Origin: Mycobacterium paragordonae
Lineage (GTDB): Bacteria > Actinomycetota > Actinomycetes > Mycobacteriales > Mycobacteriaceae
Length of the DNA: 64,000 nt
Reading direction: 5' to 3'
Assembly (NCBI RefSeq): GCF_003614435.1
Contig: NZ_CP025546.1
Span: 5,146,001-5,210,000 of the forward strand
The translations under genes were made by a program, and so were the position numbers. The stretch's first letter is position 1. Each line of letters begins with the position of its first letter. The notes beneath the pieces are model-generated. The model had not been told where the DNA came from. It worked only from the letters and a program-made list of their open reading frames with translations, and made no database searches. Below are positions 22,468 to 33,386 of the stretch, one piece after another.

Positions 22468-23568
22468 ATGTTCCCGGGGTTTGACGCATTGCCTGAAGCT
22501 CTCCGGCCGGTCGCTCGAACGCGCCGGGAGCACGTGCACCCGGTTGCCAGTCCGCCGACGCAGACGTTGGTCGATTGTGGCGTCTACGTCGACGGCCAGC
22601 GGCTGCCCGGAAAGTTCACTCCCGCCGAAGCGCTGGCCAAGGTCCGCGACATCGAGCAGGACGGCCAGGAGGCGTTCGCGTGGATCGGGCTGCACGAGCC
22701 CGACGAAGCGCAGATGCAGGAGGTGGCCGACGCCTACGGTCTGCACCCGTTGGCTGTCGAGGACGCCGTGGTCGCCCACCAGCGCCCCAAGCTGGAGCGC
22801 TACGACGATTCGCTGTTCCTGGTGCTGAAGACGGTGAATTACGTGCCGCACGAGTCGGTGGTGCTGGCGCGCGAGATCGTCGAAACCGGGGAGATCATGA
22901 TCTTCGTCGGCGCCGACTTCGTAGTCACCGTCCGCCACGGCGAGCACGGCGGGCTGCATGAGGTCCGCAAACGGATGGATTGTGCGCCCGAACACCTGCG
23001 TCTCGGTCCGTATGCGGTCATGCACGCGATCGCCGACTACGTCGTCGACCATTACCTCGGCGTCACCAGCCTGATGGAAGACGACGTGGACGCCATCGAG
23101 GTGGTCGCCTTCGCACCGGGCAAGAAGATCGACGTCGAGCCGATCTACCTGCTCAAGCGGGAAGTCGTGGAGTTGCGCCGGTGTGTGGCGCCGCTGTCGG
23201 GGGCGTTTCAGCGCATGCAGGTCGAGAACAAGGACCTGATCAATAAGGAAGTGCGCCGCTATCTGCGCGACGTCGCCGACCACCAGACCCAGGCCGCCGA
23301 GCAGATCGCCAGTTACGACGACATGCTCAACTCACTGGTACAGGCCGCGCTCGCCCGGGTCGGGATGCAGCAGAACATGGACATGCGCAAGATCTCGGCC
23401 TGGGCCGGTATCGTCGCCGTGCCCACGATGGTGGCCGGGATCTACGGCATGAACTTCCACTTCATGCCCGAACTCGATTCACGGTGGGGCTACCCGTCGG
23501 TGATCGCCGCCATGGTGGTGATCTGTGTGGCTCTCTACTTCAGCTTCCGCCGGCGCGACTGGCTCTAG
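22468..23568 (+). CDS. corA: CorA-type magnesium/divalent cation channel
   Basis: This is a 366-residue CorA family protein forming a pentameric Mg2+ (or Co2+/Ni2+) channel. It has a large N-terminal cytosolic domain, a long coiled stalk (about residues 200-300) and two C-terminal membrane helices. The signature YGMNF follows helix 1 near residue 326, and the protein ends in the basic FRRRDWL. The start is ATG 22468, which has a strong GGAGGT eight bases upstream; the reading frame remains open 54 bases further 5' but that stretch is unrelated. It is divergent from mdh across about 200 bp. Confidence 0.96.
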   Translation: MFPGFDALPEALRPVARTRREHVHPVASPPTQTLVDCGVYVDGQRLPGKFTPAEALAKVRDIEQDGQEAFAWIGLHEPDEAQMQEVADAYGLHPLAVEDAVVAHQRPKLERYDDSLFLVLKTVNYVPHESVVLAREIVETGEIMIFVGADFVVTVRHGEHGGLHEVRKRMDCAPEHLRLGPYAVMHAIADYVVDHYLGVTSLMEDDVDAIEVVAFAPGKKIDVEPIYLLKREVVELRRCVAPLSGAFQRMQVENKDLINKEVRRYLRDVADHQTQAAEQIASYDDMLNSLVQAALARVGMQQNMDMRKISAWAGIVAVPTMVAGIYGMNFHFMPELDSRWGYPSVIAAMVVICVALYFSFRRRDWL

Positions 23569-23606
23569 GGGCCCCACGCCCCCCGCCTCACCCTCTTGCC
23601 CGCGAT

Positions 23607-23656
23607 AGTGAATTCCACGACGCTGCAACGGCGTGTCGCGTCGCCGAATTCGCACT
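23607..23656. terminator. Imperfect intergenic palindrome between convergent corA and the SUFU gene
   Basis: AGTGAATTC...ACGACGC (23607-23623) is answered by GCGTCG..GAATTCGCACT (23638-23656) with two mismatches and a 2-base bulge around a short loop. It sits between two convergent stop codons and is the natural candidate for a bidirectional terminator. There is no U-tract, as is common in mycobacteria. Confidence 0.5.
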
Positions 23657-23672
23657 CGGCGCCGAGCCACCT

Positions 23673-24239
23673 CTAACTCGGTTGCGCCGCCGGCCGATTC
23701 GGGTCCAGCACGTCCACTCCATCGTTCACCCACGCCTCGCGCATGGCCGCGGCGCCCTTGAGTCGCACCCAGGCCGCCTCGTTGGCGGTGATGGGCGTGG
23801 CGGACAGAAACACCACTGGCTCGCGTGGCGGGTCCAGCGGCAAATCGGGAACGTCGCTGCGGCCCAACAACACCGCCGTAAAAGCCGCACCTGACCACAA
23901 CGGCGTGCCGAGGTCGATCAGCGCATCGGGCACCAGCACCACACCGTCGACCGCCGGCGTGGCCGCAAGTACGGCCATGGTGCGCACCACCCCGGTGATC
24001 GGACCCGGATCACGCAGGGCCAGCACCACTTCGGCGCGCGGACCACGCAGATGATCGGTGACCATCTCGGTCGGATCCGTCATCGGATACCGCGAGCAGC
24101 CCAGCGACACGTAGTGCACCACCGGCCCCCGGAACCGCAGCACCTCGATCGGCTCGGCACCGAGGAATGTCACGCTCGCCGAGTCGGGGTCGGTGCCGAA
24201 GTGGCTGCGCAGATGCGCGCGGACGTTGTCGAGAATCAC
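23673..24239 (-). CDS. Suppressor-of-fused (SUFU) domain protein coupled to the trehalose importer operon
   Basis: This 188-residue protein has the pattern of the bacterial suppressor-of-fused family: HFGTDPDSASVTFLG near the N-terminus, VVHYVSLGCSRYPM, and a central EVVLALRD...V. Bacterial SUFU proteins are mostly of unknown function, and some act as immunity proteins in polymorphic toxin systems (family knowledge). The GTG start at 24239 overlaps the sugC stop by 4 bp (GTGA), so it is translated as the last gene of the lpqY-sugABC operon. No toxin gene is visible nearby. The coupling suggests a link to sugar uptake, but nothing in the sequence defines one. Confidence 0.8.
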   Translation of the reverse strand: MILDNVRAHLRSHFGTDPDSASVTFLGAEPIEVLRFRGPVVHYVSLGCSRYPMTDPTEMVTDHLRGPRAEVVLALRDPGPITGVVRTMAVLAATPAVDGVVLVPDALIDLGTPLWSGAAFTAVLLGRSDVPDLPLDPPREPVVFLSATPITANEAAWVRLKGAAAMREAWVNDGVDVLDPNRPAAQPS

Positions 24240-25408
24240 TGGGCTGCCGGCACCGTCAGGTTCACACCGGAGTCGGCGTCGAAGACGGCGAGTTTGGCCG
24301 GGTCGAAGGCCAATTCGATCGGTTGTCCGATCACGGCTTTCGATTCGGCAGGAACCCTTGCCACGAAACGGTTTTCATGCACATCAGATTCAGCGGCCAC
24401 CTCATCCAATCGAGCCGAGTGCGCCTGCGGACCCGTGGTGGTGAAGTACACATACTTGTCGGAGCCCAGTGATTCGACCAGATCGACGGTGACCTCGAAG
24501 ATCAGCGAACCGATCCGCTGGTAGCCGTCGATCAGCGCGGCATCGTGGATGTGCTCGGGCCGCAGACCGACGATGACATTCTCCGGTTTGGGGTGCCCGG
24601 CGATCACCTCCTGCACCTCCGGCTTCACCGTCACCTCGCCGAACGACAGCGTCAATCCGAACGACGTCAGGGTGGCCGGGAAGAAGTTCATCGCCGGCGA
24701 GCCGATGAAGCCGGCCACGAACAGATTCGCCGGCCGCTCGTAAAGCTCGGTGGGCGTGCCGATCTGCTGCGCGACCCCACCGTGCATCACCACCACCCGG
24801 TCCCCCAGCGTCATGGCCTCGGTCTGGTCGTGGGTGACGTAGACGGTGGTGGTACCCAGCCTCTTCTGCAGGCGCGCGATCTCGCCGCGCATCTGCACCC
24901 GCAGCTTGGCGTCCAGGTTGGACAGCGGCTCGTCCATCAGAAAAGCCTTGGGCTGGCGCACGATTGCCCTGCCCATCGCCACCCGTTGACGCTGACCACC
25001 CGACAACTGCGAAGGTCGGCGATCCAATAGTTCGGTCAGGTCCAGGATCCTGGCGGTCTCCTCCACCTTCTGGGCGATGTCGGCCTTCTTCATCTTCGCC
25101 AGCGTCAGCGGGAACGCGATGTTCTGCCGGACCGTCATGTGCGGATACAGCGCGTAGGACTGGAACACCATGGCGATGTCGCGATCCTTGGGCGCCTTCT
25201 CGTTGACCCGTTCGCCGCCGATAAGCAGCTCCCCCGACGAGATGTTCTCAAGTCCGGCAATCATATTCAGCGTCGTGGTCTTGCCGCAGCCGGACGGCCC
25301 GACCAGGATCAGGAACTCGCCGTCGGCGATGGTGATGCTGAGGTCCTGTACCGCGGTATGACCGTCGGGGTAGCTCTTCTTGACGTGTTCCAGCACAATC
25401 TCGGCCAT
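24236..25408 (-). CDS. sugC: Trehalose ABC transporter ATP-binding subunit SugC
   Basis: This 390-residue MalK-type ATPase energises LpqY-SugABC, which recaptures trehalose released outside the cell during mycolate transfer. The Walker A is GPSGCGKTT (about residues 37-45), the Q-loop lies in FQSYALYPHM, the ABC signature is LSGGQ (about 134) and the Walker B is FLMDEP; VTHDQTEA contains the switch His. A C-terminal OB-fold region (about 240-390) is typical of CUT1 ATPases. It lies 4 bp downstream of sugB and overlaps the SUFU gene by 4 bp. Confidence 0.97.
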   Translation of the reverse strand: MAEIVLEHVKKSYPDGHTAVQDLSITIADGEFLILVGPSGCGKTTTLNMIAGLENISSGELLIGGERVNEKAPKDRDIAMVFQSYALYPHMTVRQNIAFPLTLAKMKKADIAQKVEETARILDLTELLDRRPSQLSGGQRQRVAMGRAIVRQPKAFLMDEPLSNLDAKLRVQMRGEIARLQKRLGTTTVYVTHDQTEAMTLGDRVVVMHGGVAQQIGTPTELYERPANLFVAGFIGSPAMNFFPATLTSFGLTLSFGEVTVKPEVQEVIAGHPKPENVIVGLRPEHIHDAALIDGYQRIGSLIFEVTVDLVESLGSDKYVYFTTTGPQAHSARLDEVAAESDVHENRFVARVPAESKAVIGQPIELAFDPAKLAVFDADSGVNLTVPAAQ

Positions 25409-25412
25409 CGCG

Positions 25413-26235
25413 CTATCCCTTCACAGCACCGGAGGTCAACCCGGCGACGATGCGTCGCTGGAAAATCAGAACGAAGACAATGATCGGAATCGTGATCACG
25501 ATGGCGCCGGCGGCGATCGATCCGGTCGGCTCCTCGAATTGCGAACTGCCGGTGAAGTTTGCGATCGCCACCGGAGCGGTGATCGCCGCCTTGGTGGCGG
25601 TCAGCGACAACGCCAGCAGCAGGTCGTTCCAGGCGAAGATGAACACCAGGATCGCCGCTGTCACCAGACCCGGGGCGGCCAGCGGAACGATCACCTTGAC
25701 GAAAGCCTGAGCGGGGGTGGCACCGTCCATCTTGGCCGCCTTCTCCAGATCCCAGGGAATCTCCCGGAAAAAGGCCGACAGCGTGTAGATCGCCAGCGGC
25801 AGCGCGAATGTGATGTAGGGCAGGATCAGGCCCGGCCAGGTGTCGAATAACCCGACGACGCGTTCGATGTCGAACAGCGGTGTCACCAGAGAGATCGCGG
25901 GAAACATGGTGATCAGCAACGTCATCCCGATCAGCACCCGCTTGCCCGGGAAACTCAGCCGCGCAACCGCATAGGCCGCCATCGCGCCGAGCACCACCGC
26001 AATCACGGTGGTGGTCAATCCGATCCCGATCGAATTTATCAGCGCCGAGCTGAAGAAGTCACCGCGGAAGATGCCGCGGTAGTTGTCCAGGGTCACCGAT
26101 GACGGAATCAGCTTGCCGTCCTTGACCATTGACGTCGGCTTGAGCGAAAGGCTGAGTATCCACAGCACCGGCAGCATCGCATACGCCACCACCAGAACGT
26201 CGATCACTACCCAGAACGTCGCGCGCCGCACCGAA

Positions 26236-26246
<11 letters not shown>
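25413..26246 (-). CDS. sugB: Trehalose ABC transporter permease SugB
   Basis: This 277-residue MalG-type permease has six predicted membrane helices and an EAA loop ([15 protein letters not shown], about residues 180-195) that contacts SugC. I start it at ATG 26246 ([11 protein letters not shown]), which overlaps the end of sugA by 11 bp; the open frame further upstream lies inside sugA and is rich in Ser/Arg, unlike this family. It functions with SugA as the membrane channel for trehalose. Confidence 0.95.
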
Positions 26247-28508
<2,262 letters not shown>

Positions 28509-29024
28509 TCAGATCGCCAGACGCGCCAGCAGATCTCGCGCTTTCTCGGCATTCTGAGGGTCGCAGAGCACGTCGTAGCGGCCCGCGACCAGTTGCATGG
28601 TCGAGCTGAAGTCCCTGGTGCCGCGTGCCATGGCATACGGCACGGCCGAGGTGATCAGCCCGAAGAAAACCCCCGCGACCAGCCCGGTGATCAGCGCGCC
28701 CCATGGGTTCGGGCTGAAGAAACCGAGCACCAGGCCGATGAACAGACCCAGCCAGGCTCCACTGAGCACGCCACCGCCGAGCACTTTGCCCCAGGTCAGC
28801 CGGCCGGTGACGCGTTCCACCTGCATCAGGTCGACGCCGACGATGGTCACTTGCTGGACGGGAAACTCCTGATCGGACAGGTAGTCGACGGCGCGCTGCG
28901 CCTCGGCGTAGGTGGGATACGAGCCGACCGGCCAGCCCTTAGGCGGTGTCGGCAACGCGGGCACATTACGTCGACCGGCAGCCCCACCGGCGGGTGGTTG
29001 TCCTGGTTGGAATGGGCTAGTCAT
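28509..29024 (-). CDS. Conserved mycobacterial glycine-zipper-like membrane protein upstream of lpqY (Rv1234 type)
   Basis: This 171-residue protein of unknown function has a proline-rich N-terminus, a small alpha/beta 'general stress protein 17M'-like domain (YPTYAEAQRAVDYL...VTIVGVDL, about residues 35-75) and two Gly-rich membrane helices (about 85-130). It starts at ATG 29024, preceded by an AGGAGGAG Shine-Dalgarno region. The stop is 3 bp from lpqY, so it probably leads the trehalose-import operon; a role in regulating or stabilising the importer is possible but unproven. Confidence 0.85.
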   Translation of the reverse strand: MTSPFQPGQPPAGGAAGRRNVPALPTPPKGWPVGSYPTYAEAQRAVDYLSDQEFPVQQVTIVGVDLMQVERVTGRLTWGKVLGGGVLSGAWLGLFIGLVLGFFSPNPWGALITGLVAGVFFGLITSAVPYAMARGTRDFSSTMQLVAGRYDVLCDPQNAEKARDLLARLAI

Positions 29025-29198
29025 CGGTACCTCATTCTCCTCCTGCCCGCCTTTACGCTGACCATCGTTCCATCTCGGCACCCAGGACGCACCATCCGCA
29101 CCCCGGCAGGCCGCACATTTGGCTTAGCCGGAGCCCGGCCGCAGACGGCCCGACTCACCGCGGTGCCCGGCGCGGGACCATGCGCTACGTTCATCACC

Positions 29199-29909
29199 AT
29201 GACAGCTCCCGGCGACTCTTCCGGCGAGGCCAACGACAGCGCGCCGCAACCCGATTCCGATCAGACGCAAGCCGCTGAACAGCCGATATCCGATGCTCCG
29301 TGGGCTTCGCCGGCGGCGTCCCCGGTCGTCGACTATCCGCCCCCGGTGGACTACCCGACCCAGGCCGCCCCGCTGCCCGGCTACCCCCCACCGGACCCCG
29401 GGGCCGGCTACCCACCACCGCACCCGGCAGCCGGCCACTCGCCACCCAACTACCCGCCTCCAAGTCCGCCGTTCGGCTACACACCGCCGGACCCGGCGGC
29501 CGGCTACCCGCCTCCGAGTCCGCCGTTCGGCTACACACCGCCGGGCTACCAGCCGTACGGCGCAACGCCCCAGGGCTTCGGCGATCCGGCGTCATATCCT
29601 CCGCCCGCGCCGGGCCCCTACGGTTCGTACCCGGGCGGCTATTACCCCGGGCCGGACTACGGCGGCGGCTACGGCGCGATGCAGGCCGGCACCAACACCA
29701 TGGCGATCATTTCGCTGGTCTCCGGAATCGTCGGCATCCTCTGCTGCGTCGGCTCATTCGTCGGCATCGCGTGCGGCTTGGTGGGAATCAACCAGATCAA
29801 GCAGACCCGCGAGGACGGCTTCGGCCTAGCGGTGGCCGGGATCGTGATCAGCGCGGCGACGCTGTTGGTCTACTTCATCGCCGTGATGTTCAGCCTCGGC
29901 TCGCGCTGA
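29199..29909 (+). CDS. Proline/tyrosine-rich DUF4190 membrane protein
   Basis: This 236-residue protein has a long N-terminal cytoplasmic segment (about residues 1-160) made of imperfect GYPPP-type repeats, including a near-exact duplication of PPSPPFGYTPP. Two C-terminal membrane helices (about 168-236) follow with the DUF4190 pattern AIISLVSGIVGILCC...GLVGINQIKQTREDG FGLAVAGI. Function is unknown; such proteins are common in actinobacteria. It is divergent from the leftward lpqY operon and lies 62 bp upstream of the MgtE-N/CBS gene. Confidence 0.85.
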   Translation: MTAPGDSSGEANDSAPQPDSDQTQAAEQPISDAPWASPAASPVVDYPPPVDYPTQAAPLPGYPPPDPGAGYPPPHPAAGHSPPNYPPPSPPFGYTPPDPAAGYPPPSPPFGYTPPGYQPYGATPQGFGDPASYPPPAPGPYGSYPGGYYPGPDYGGGYGAMQAGTNTMAIISLVSGIVGILCCVGSFVGIACGLVGINQIKQTREDGFGLAVAGIVISAATLLVYFIAVMFSLGSR

Positions 29910-29971
29910 GCGAGCCGTCAGCTTGCGGCCCCAACCTGCCGTCCCCGCACCCCCTGCCTACGCTCTCTCCT

Positions 29972-31279
29972 ATGGCGTCGGTCAACAGGGTGTACGTGGC
30001 ACGACTGCCGCGAATGATGGTGCTCGGCCCGCTCGGCGAATCGTTCGGGCGCGTCCGCGACGTCGTGATCAGCATCAGCATCGTCCGCCAACAACCCCGC
30101 GTCCTCGGCCTCGTCGTCGACCTCGCCACCCGGCGCAGCATCTTCATCCCGATCCTGCGGGTCGCCGCCATCGAGCCCGACGCAGTGACCCTGCGTACCG
30201 GCAACGTGTCGCTGCGCCACTTCGAGCAGCGGCCCGGCGAGGTGCTGGCGATGGGTCAGGTGCTCGACACCCAGGTCCGGGTCAACGACCCCGACCTGCC
30301 CGACCTGGCCGGCATTGACGTAGTGGTCACCGACCTGGGCATCGAGCAAACCCGGACCCGGGACTGGGTGGTCACCCGGGTGGCGGTGCGCACGCAACGC
30401 CGGCTGGGACGTCGTGGCCCGGTGCATGTCGTGGACTGGCAGAACGTGCACGGGTTGACCCCGTCGGCCTTGGCCATGCCGGGCCAGGGCGTGGCACAAC
30501 TGCTCGACCAGTTCGAAGGACGACGGGCCGTCGACGTCGCCGACGCCATCCGCGGGCTTCCCACCAAGCGCCGCTACGAGGTGTTCAAGGCACTCGACGA
30601 CAACCGTCTGGCCGACATCCTGCAGGAGCTGCCCGAACTCGATCAGGCCGAGGTCCTGACGCACCTGGGCACCGAACGCGCCGCTGACGTGCTCGAGGAG
30701 ATGGACCCCGACGACGCCGCCGACGTGCTGGGTGTGCTCAACCCGACGGACGCCGAGATGTTGCTCACCCGAATGGATCCCGACGACTCCGACCCGGTGC
30801 GACGACTGCTCACGCACTCCCCCGATACCGCCGGCGGCCTGATGACCTCCGACCCGATCGTGCTCACCCCGGACACCTCGGTCGCCGAGGCGCTGGCCCG
30901 GCTTCGCGATCCCGACCTGACGCCCGCGCTGGCGTCGATGGTGTTCGTGGCGCGCCCACCGACCGCGACTCCCACCGGCCACTACCTGGGCTGCGTGCAT
31001 CTACAAAGGCTGCTTCGCGACCCACCATCCGAGCTGGTCGGCGGGCTCGTCGACAGCGACCTGCTCACGCTGTCCCCGGAGACCCAATTAGCCGCGGTCA
31101 CCCGATATTTCGCTGCGTACAACCTGGTGTGCGGCCCGGTGGTCGACGACCAGAACCACCTGCTGGGCGCGGTGACGGTGGATGACCTGCTTGATCATCT
31201 GCTGCCGCATGACTGGCGCGTGGACGTACAGCAACTCGATCCCGCCGGTAGGCCACCACGGACCGGAGATGCCTCGTGA
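29972..31279 (+). CDS. MgtE N-terminal domain / CBS-domain protein without a channel domain
   Basis: This 435-residue soluble protein begins with a PRC-barrel-like region (VYVARLPRMMVLGPLGESFGRVRDVV). An MgtE intracellular N domain follows (repeats of ILQELPELDQAEVLTHLG and DVLEEMDPDDAADVL, about residues 175-290), then two CBS motifs (about 295-420). The MgtE transmembrane channel is absent. Family knowledge suggests Mg2+ or nucleotide sensing. The GTGA overlap with the next gene (31276) couples it to a DUF1003 membrane protein, which could be its membrane partner. I take the ATG at 29972; the open frame further 5' is the shadow of the preceding gene. Confidence 0.9.
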   Translation: MASVNRVYVARLPRMMVLGPLGESFGRVRDVVISISIVRQQPRVLGLVVDLATRRSIFIPILRVAAIEPDAVTLRTGNVSLRHFEQRPGEVLAMGQVLDTQVRVNDPDLPDLAGIDVVVTDLGIEQTRTRDWVVTRVAVRTQRRLGRRGPVHVVDWQNVHGLTPSALAMPGQGVAQLLDQFEGRRAVDVADAIRGLPTKRRYEVFKALDDNRLADILQELPELDQAEVLTHLGTERAADVLEEMDPDDAADVLGVLNPTDAEMLLTRMDPDDSDPVRRLLTHSPDTAGGLMTSDPIVLTPDTSVAEALARLRDPDLTPALASMVFVARPPTATPTGHYLGCVHLQRLLRDPPSELVGGLVDSDLLTLSPETQLAAVTRYFAAYNLVCGPVVDDQNHLLGAVTVDDLLDHLLPHDWRVDVQQLDPAGRPPRTGDAS

Positions 31280-31791
31280 GCACGTCCCAGACGCCGCGGC
31301 GGCTGTACACCCCGCGCACCTCGCGCCGGTACACGCCGCGGTTGGACCCAGAGACGGTGGGGCAGTTCACCGAATCCATCGCAAGGTTCTTCGGGACCGG
31401 GCGCTACCTGCTGTTGCAGACGATCGTGGTGATCGTGTGGATTGCGATCAACATGATCGCCATCCGCTGGCAGTGGGACCCTTACCCGTTCATCCTGCTC
31501 AACCTCGCGTTCTCCACCCAGGCCGCCTATGCCGCACCGCTGATCCTGCTCGCCCAGAACCGGCAGGAGAACCGCGACCGGGTCGCGCTGGAAGAGGATC
31601 GTCGCCGCGCGGCACAAACCAAGGCCGACACCGAATATCTTGCCCGCGAACTGGCCGCGCTCCGGCTGTCCATCGGCGAGGTTCCGACCCGCGACTACCT
31701 GCGCCACGAACTGGAAAGCCTGCGAACGCTCTTGGCGGACTTGCAGTCGACAAAGGACCGTGCCGAGCGGCGTGGTAAGAAAACCACCTGA
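31276..31791 (+). CDS. DUF1003 two-helix membrane protein
   Basis: This 171-residue protein has a short basic N-terminus, two membrane helices (about residues 50-95; LLLQTIVVIVWIAINM and a second containing LLNLAFSTQAAYAAPLILL) with the DUF1003 core RQENRDR directly after, and a C-terminal coiled coil (about 105-165). Start GTG 31276 overlaps the upstream MgtE-N/CBS gene by 4 bp. The pairing of an MgtE-N/CBS protein with DUF1003 is seen across actinobacteria and suggests a shared ion-related role, not established. Confidence 0.88.
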   Translation: MSTSQTPRRLYTPRTSRRYTPRLDPETVGQFTESIARFFGTGRYLLLQTIVVIVWIAINMIAIRWQWDPYPFILLNLAFSTQAAYAAPLILLAQNRQENRDRVALEEDRRRAAQTKADTEYLARELAALRLSIGEVPTRDYLRHELESLRTLLADLQSTKDRAERRGKKTT

Positions 31792-31840
31792 GAATCAGCT
31801 TTGTGCCATTGCGCTACTCCCGTGACGAGAGTTATGTATG

Positions 31841-31854
31841 GTGATCTAGTTCAC
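31841..31854. promoter_or_regulatory. CRP-like operator, GTGA-N6-TCAC
   Basis: GTGATCTAGTTCAC is a perfect two-fold match to the half-sites of the mycobacterial cAMP receptor protein consensus (GTGA-N6-TCAC), including a T at the third spacer position. It lies 56 bp upstream of the lytic transglycosylase start codon at 31910 and downstream of the preceding stop at 31791, in an AT-richer promoter-like stretch. Confidence 0.7.
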
Positions 31855-31909
31855 GAAGCTAACAAGTGGTCAGTTTCCCGGCGGCTCACAGAATTTGAGG
31901 ACGGTCGAG

Positions 31910-33343
31910 GTGCACATAGGGGGACGCTGGGCTGACAACCCGGCCGCCGCGAAGGTGCGACAGACGGCAGTACGCGTCACACGCACCCCCGTCTTCGGCG
32001 TCGCCATGATCTCTCCCCTGATTTTCGCCAGCGCGGTCGGTGCCGCGGCGCCGTCGCTGCACGGAAAGAACCAGCCGCACCGCGCCGCCATCACACCGGT
32101 AGCCGCCGTCGGCCCCGCCCCGCACGTCGACCTGTCCGGGCCCACAGTCATCTCCATTCAGCGGGTACCGACCAGCTTCCACGTCGCCGCGGCCACCAGT
32201 TCCGCGCCGCCGCCTCCGACCGTCGTGAACACCCCTGGCGCACTGGGGATTCCGATCATGGCCCTGTCGGCCTACCGCAATGCCGAGCAGAAAATGGCAT
32301 CCGCGCAGCCGAGCTGCGGAGTCAGCTGGAACCTGCTCGCCGGCATCGGACGCATCGAGTCGGGCCACGCCGGTGGCGGTGCCGTCGATGCCCGCGGCAC
32401 CGCGACCAACCCGATCTACGGTCCCGCCCTGGATGGCACGTTGCCCGGCAACGAGGTCATCATGCAGCGCGACCAGGGCAACCGCGTCACCTACGCCCGC
32501 GCCATGGGCCCGATGCAGTTCCTGCCCGGCACCTGGGCCCGCTATGCCGTCGACGGTGATGGTGACGGCATACCCGACCCGCAGAACCTGTTCGACGCCA
32601 CCCTGGCTGCCGCCCGGTACCTGTGCAGCGGCGGGCTCAACCTGCGCGACCCGCAGCAGGTGATGGCGTCGATCCTGCGCTACAACAACTCCATGTCCTA
32701 CGCCCAGAACGTCCTGGGCTGGGCCGCCGCCTACGCCACCGGCGTGGTTCCGGTCGACCTGCCGCCGATCACCGGCCCGCCGCCCCCGATCGGCGACGCG
32801 CACCTCGAGCACCCGGAAGGCCTCGGGCCGAACCTGCCCCTTAACGTCACCGGCCTGGGCGTCGGCGACCCGATGGGTCAGCACATGCCGCTGATCGACT
32901 TCGGGCAGCCGTCGATCATCTCGCAATATCCGACGAACTCCCTGTACCCGAACCCGCAGGCGCCGATGTGGCCGTGGATGCAGCCCGCCCAGGTGCCGCA
33001 GCCGGCTCCGGTGGCCACCCCGGGCTGCACCCTGATCTGCATCAGCTCGCAGACGCCTGACTCGCTGCCGCCCGGCGCGGGTCCCATCCCCAACGGCGGG
33101 ATCGTCATCGCTCCGGCGGCACCCCCGGCGCCCCCGGCCGCTCTGGCGTTCCCCGACCCGTTCGCCCCGCCGCCCGCACCCCCGGCCCCGCCCGCTCCGG
33201 CGGCACCCGCCCCAGCGGCTCCTGCTCCGGCGGCTCCGGCGACGCGGGCCCCCACCAACGGCGCTCCGGCGCCCAAGCCCGCTGGTCCGGCGCAGCCGGT
33301 CCCGCCGGCCCCCGGCGAACCGGTGCTCGCCCCGGTCAGCTGA
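31910..33343 (+). CDS. Secreted/anchored lytic transglycosylase-like protein with Pro-Ala tail (Rv1230c type)
   Basis: This protein of about 477 residues probably cleaves peptidoglycan. A basic N-terminus and a hydrophobic segment (VFGVAMISPLIFASAVGA) form a signal anchor. The SLT-like domain (about residues 130-280) has the catalytic Glu in LLAGIGRIESGHAG, the AMGPMQFLPGTW motif and ILRYNNSMSYAQNVL. The last 110 residues are Pro/Ala-rich and probably cross the cell wall. I start at GTG 31910, nine bases after GAGGA; a TTG at 31895 in the same frame is less likely. The CRP-like box at 31841-31854 predicts cAMP-responsive control. Confidence 0.9.
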   Translation: MHIGGRWADNPAAAKVRQTAVRVTRTPVFGVAMISPLIFASAVGAAAPSLHGKNQPHRAAITPVAAVGPAPHVDLSGPTVISIQRVPTSFHVAAATSSAPPPPTVVNTPGALGIPIMALSAYRNAEQKMASAQPSCGVSWNLLAGIGRIESGHAGGGAVDARGTATNPIYGPALDGTLPGNEVIMQRDQGNRVTYARAMGPMQFLPGTWARYAVDGDGDGIPDPQNLFDATLAAARYLCSGGLNLRDPQQVMASILRYNNSMSYAQNVLGWAAAYATGVVPVDLPPITGPPPPIGDAHLEHPEGLGPNLPLNVTGLGVGDPMGQHMPLIDFGQPSIISQYPTNSLYPNPQAPMWPWMQPAQVPQPAPVATPGCTLICISSQTPDSLPPGAGPIPNGGIVIAPAAPPAPPAALAFPDPFAPPPAPPAPPAPAAPAPAAPAPAAPATRAPTNGAPAPKPAGPAQPVPPAPGEPVLAPVS

Positions 33344-33386
33344 CCGTCGGAAAAGCTCGCGTCCGAGCGGCCTAGACTCGGCGGTG

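Noticed and set aside
29300..29971. 5' extension of the MgtE-N/CBS gene
   Set aside because: It is the alternative frame of the Pro/Tyr-rich DUF4190 gene; the MgtE-like protein begins at ATG 29972.
33000..33343. Pro-Ala tail of the transglycosylase as a separate low-complexity repeat or frameshift
   Set aside because: The frame is continuous to a single stop, and Pro-Ala tails are normal for mycobacterial wall proteins.
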